From the NCBI RefSeq assembly GCF_000174775.1, contig NZ_ACLR01000069.1:1-42362 (forward strand): 42,362 nucleotides of DNA, written 5' to 3'. The notes under the pieces are model-generated. The model worked only from the letters and a program-made list of their open reading frames with translations, was not told the origin of the DNA and made no database searches. Position numbers and translations under genes: made by a program. This document shows positions 41,548 to 42,362 of the stretch, in pieces; within the stretch, counting starts at the first letter, position 1; every line of letters begins with the position of its first letter. Source of the DNA: Porphyromonas uenonis 60-3. GTDB taxonomy: Bacteria > Bacteroidota > Bacteroidia > Bacteroidales > Porphyromonadaceae.

Positions 41548-42362
41548 TCGCACCCCACACGGGGTGCGTGAATTGAAACGCTGTTTAGCCCTGCCTCGAT
41601 CTCGTGTAGTTATTCGCACCCCACACGGGGTGCGTGAATTGAAACCGCGAGCAGTATGTGGAGCTGGTGGACGCAGAGGTTCGCACCCCACACGGGGTGC
41701 GTGAATTGAAACTTGCGTGAGAGCGCCATGGCGAGGTAGCGCGGCAGTCGCACCCCACACGGGGTGCGTGAATTGAAACTGCAGATGAGTTTCAACAGAT
41801 GTTGCAAGAGATTGAGTCGCACCCCACACGGGGTGCGTGAATTGAAACGCCTTGCTGGGGGTCTAGAAGCTTGCTTTCGAGTGTCGCACCCCACACGGGG
41901 TGCGTGAATTGAAACATCCAGCAGCTGGTGAAGAGCCTGGGCTGCGGTGTCGCACCCCACACGGGGTGCGTGAATTGAAACTACTCCTCTCCTTTGTTAC
42001 TGCAAAGGTAACAAGAAGTCGCACCCCACACGGGGTGCGTGAATTGAAACTCAACAGATGTTGAAAGCGATTGATATGGTGCGGTGTCGCACCCCACACG
42101 GGGTGCGTGAATTGAAACGTAAGACTTGAGGTCAAAGACCCCAACACACAAAGTCGCACCCCACACGGGGTGCGTGAATTGAAACTAAGTTCTAAGGGCT
42201 AGACCCTAGAGGTCTCAAGTCGCACCCCACACGGGGTGCGTGAATTGAAACACAGACTACGGCTCTAATAACGGACGCACAATTGGTCGCACCCCACACG
42301 GGGTGCGTGAATTGAAACATCTTTAGAGCGAGTAACGTCCAACTCACGACCCGTCGCACCCC
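41548..42362 (+). CRISPR. Type I-C CRISPR array, 13 repeats (last cut by window edge) and 12 spacers
   Basis: The repeat is 32 invariant bases, starting TCGCACCCCACACGGGGTGC and ending GTGAATTGAAAC, with an extra G before it in most copies (33 in all). The palindrome GCACCCC-ACAC-GGGGTGC gives the hairpin cut by Cas5c. Repeats start at 41548, 41614, 41681, 41748, 41817, 41884, 41950, 42019, 42087, 42154, 42220, 42287 and 42354. Spacers are 34-37 bases. All visible full repeats are identical over 32 bases, so the array is intact and probably active; the leader side is at the low coordinates. The array runs out of the window. Confidence 0.98.

Noticed and set aside
41512-42166. Several minus-strand open frames across the CRISPR array
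   Set aside because: They are translations of the repeat (FNSRTPCGVR and VSIHAPRVGC), a well-known annotation artefact.

Overview
This window looks like the chromosome of a moderately GC-rich Bacteroidales bacterium, most likely a Porphyromonas (the P. asaccharolytica/uenonis group is a guess from protein flavour, not a demonstrated match). The evidence is the repeated Bacteroidetes promoter -7 box TAnnTTTG (usually TACCTTTG) ahead of genes, the near absence of Shine-Dalgarno sites, and Bacteroidales-typical families: DUF4492 beside cytochrome bd, the Rpb6-like omega subunit, DUF4293, DUF4294, DUF2023, GIN-domain lipoprotein and MtaB. Positions 1-32450 are mostly housekeeping DNA; the last 10 kb is a defence region.

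Layout. 1-4370 (+): 3' part of purB (with an apparent frameshift at its 5' end), an RsuA/RluB-type pseudouridine synthase, asnS. 4453-6329 (-): a cysteine desulfidase-like enzyme and a zinc-ribbon/FHA protein in one operon. 6330-6817: gene-free DNA with a 22-bp palindromic repeat array, a REP-like doublet and the cyd terminator. 6818-9955 (-): DUF4492-cydA-cydB respiratory oxidase operon. 10046-10555 (-): argR, divergent from prs. 11886-13589 (+): bamD, Rpb6/omega-like subunit, DUF4293 protein. 13654-16175 (+): IMP dehydrogenase of the Tritrichomonas-like type, and miaA, convergent with a DUF4294 protein. 16939-21727 (+): GIN lipoprotein, DivIC/FtsB-like protein, small membrane protein, divergent RluA-like protein, DsbD-like reductase. 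21895-22809 (+): flavodoxin and DUF2023. 22810-23523: gene-free, with a candidate structured RNA and strong terminators, then tRNA-Lys(UUU). 23788-29554 (+): amidase with SPOR domain, MCE/MlaD protein, small membrane protein, a split chromate transporter pair, mtaB and a GT2 glycosyltransferase. 29737-30108 (-): DMT/DUF486 protein. 30463-32458 (+): glutathione-peroxidase-like protein, NfeD and SPFH proteins.

32511-42362 (+): a Bro-N/Fic fusion protein, then a complete type I-C CRISPR-Cas locus (cas3-cas5c-cas8c-cas7c-cas4-cas1-cas2), a 200-bp leader with its own promoter box, and an array of 13 repeats and 12 spacers running off the window edge. Cas5c should process crRNA (Tyr48, Lys126, His127 resemble the known triad). 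cas8c carries a good candidate internal start for the Cas11c small subunit. A strong intrinsic terminator separates interference genes from the adaptation genes.

I do not see a wholly new multi-gene defence system. The most interesting signals are: two 22-bp palindromic repeat arrays with the same polarity upstream of two unrelated genes; a candidate rod-shaped non-coding RNA after fldA-DUF2023; the internal Cas11c start; the terminator inside the cas operon; two CRISPR spacers that sample homologous coding DNA; and one spacer that contains the core of a repeat family also found twice in this chromosome, once directly upstream of cas3.
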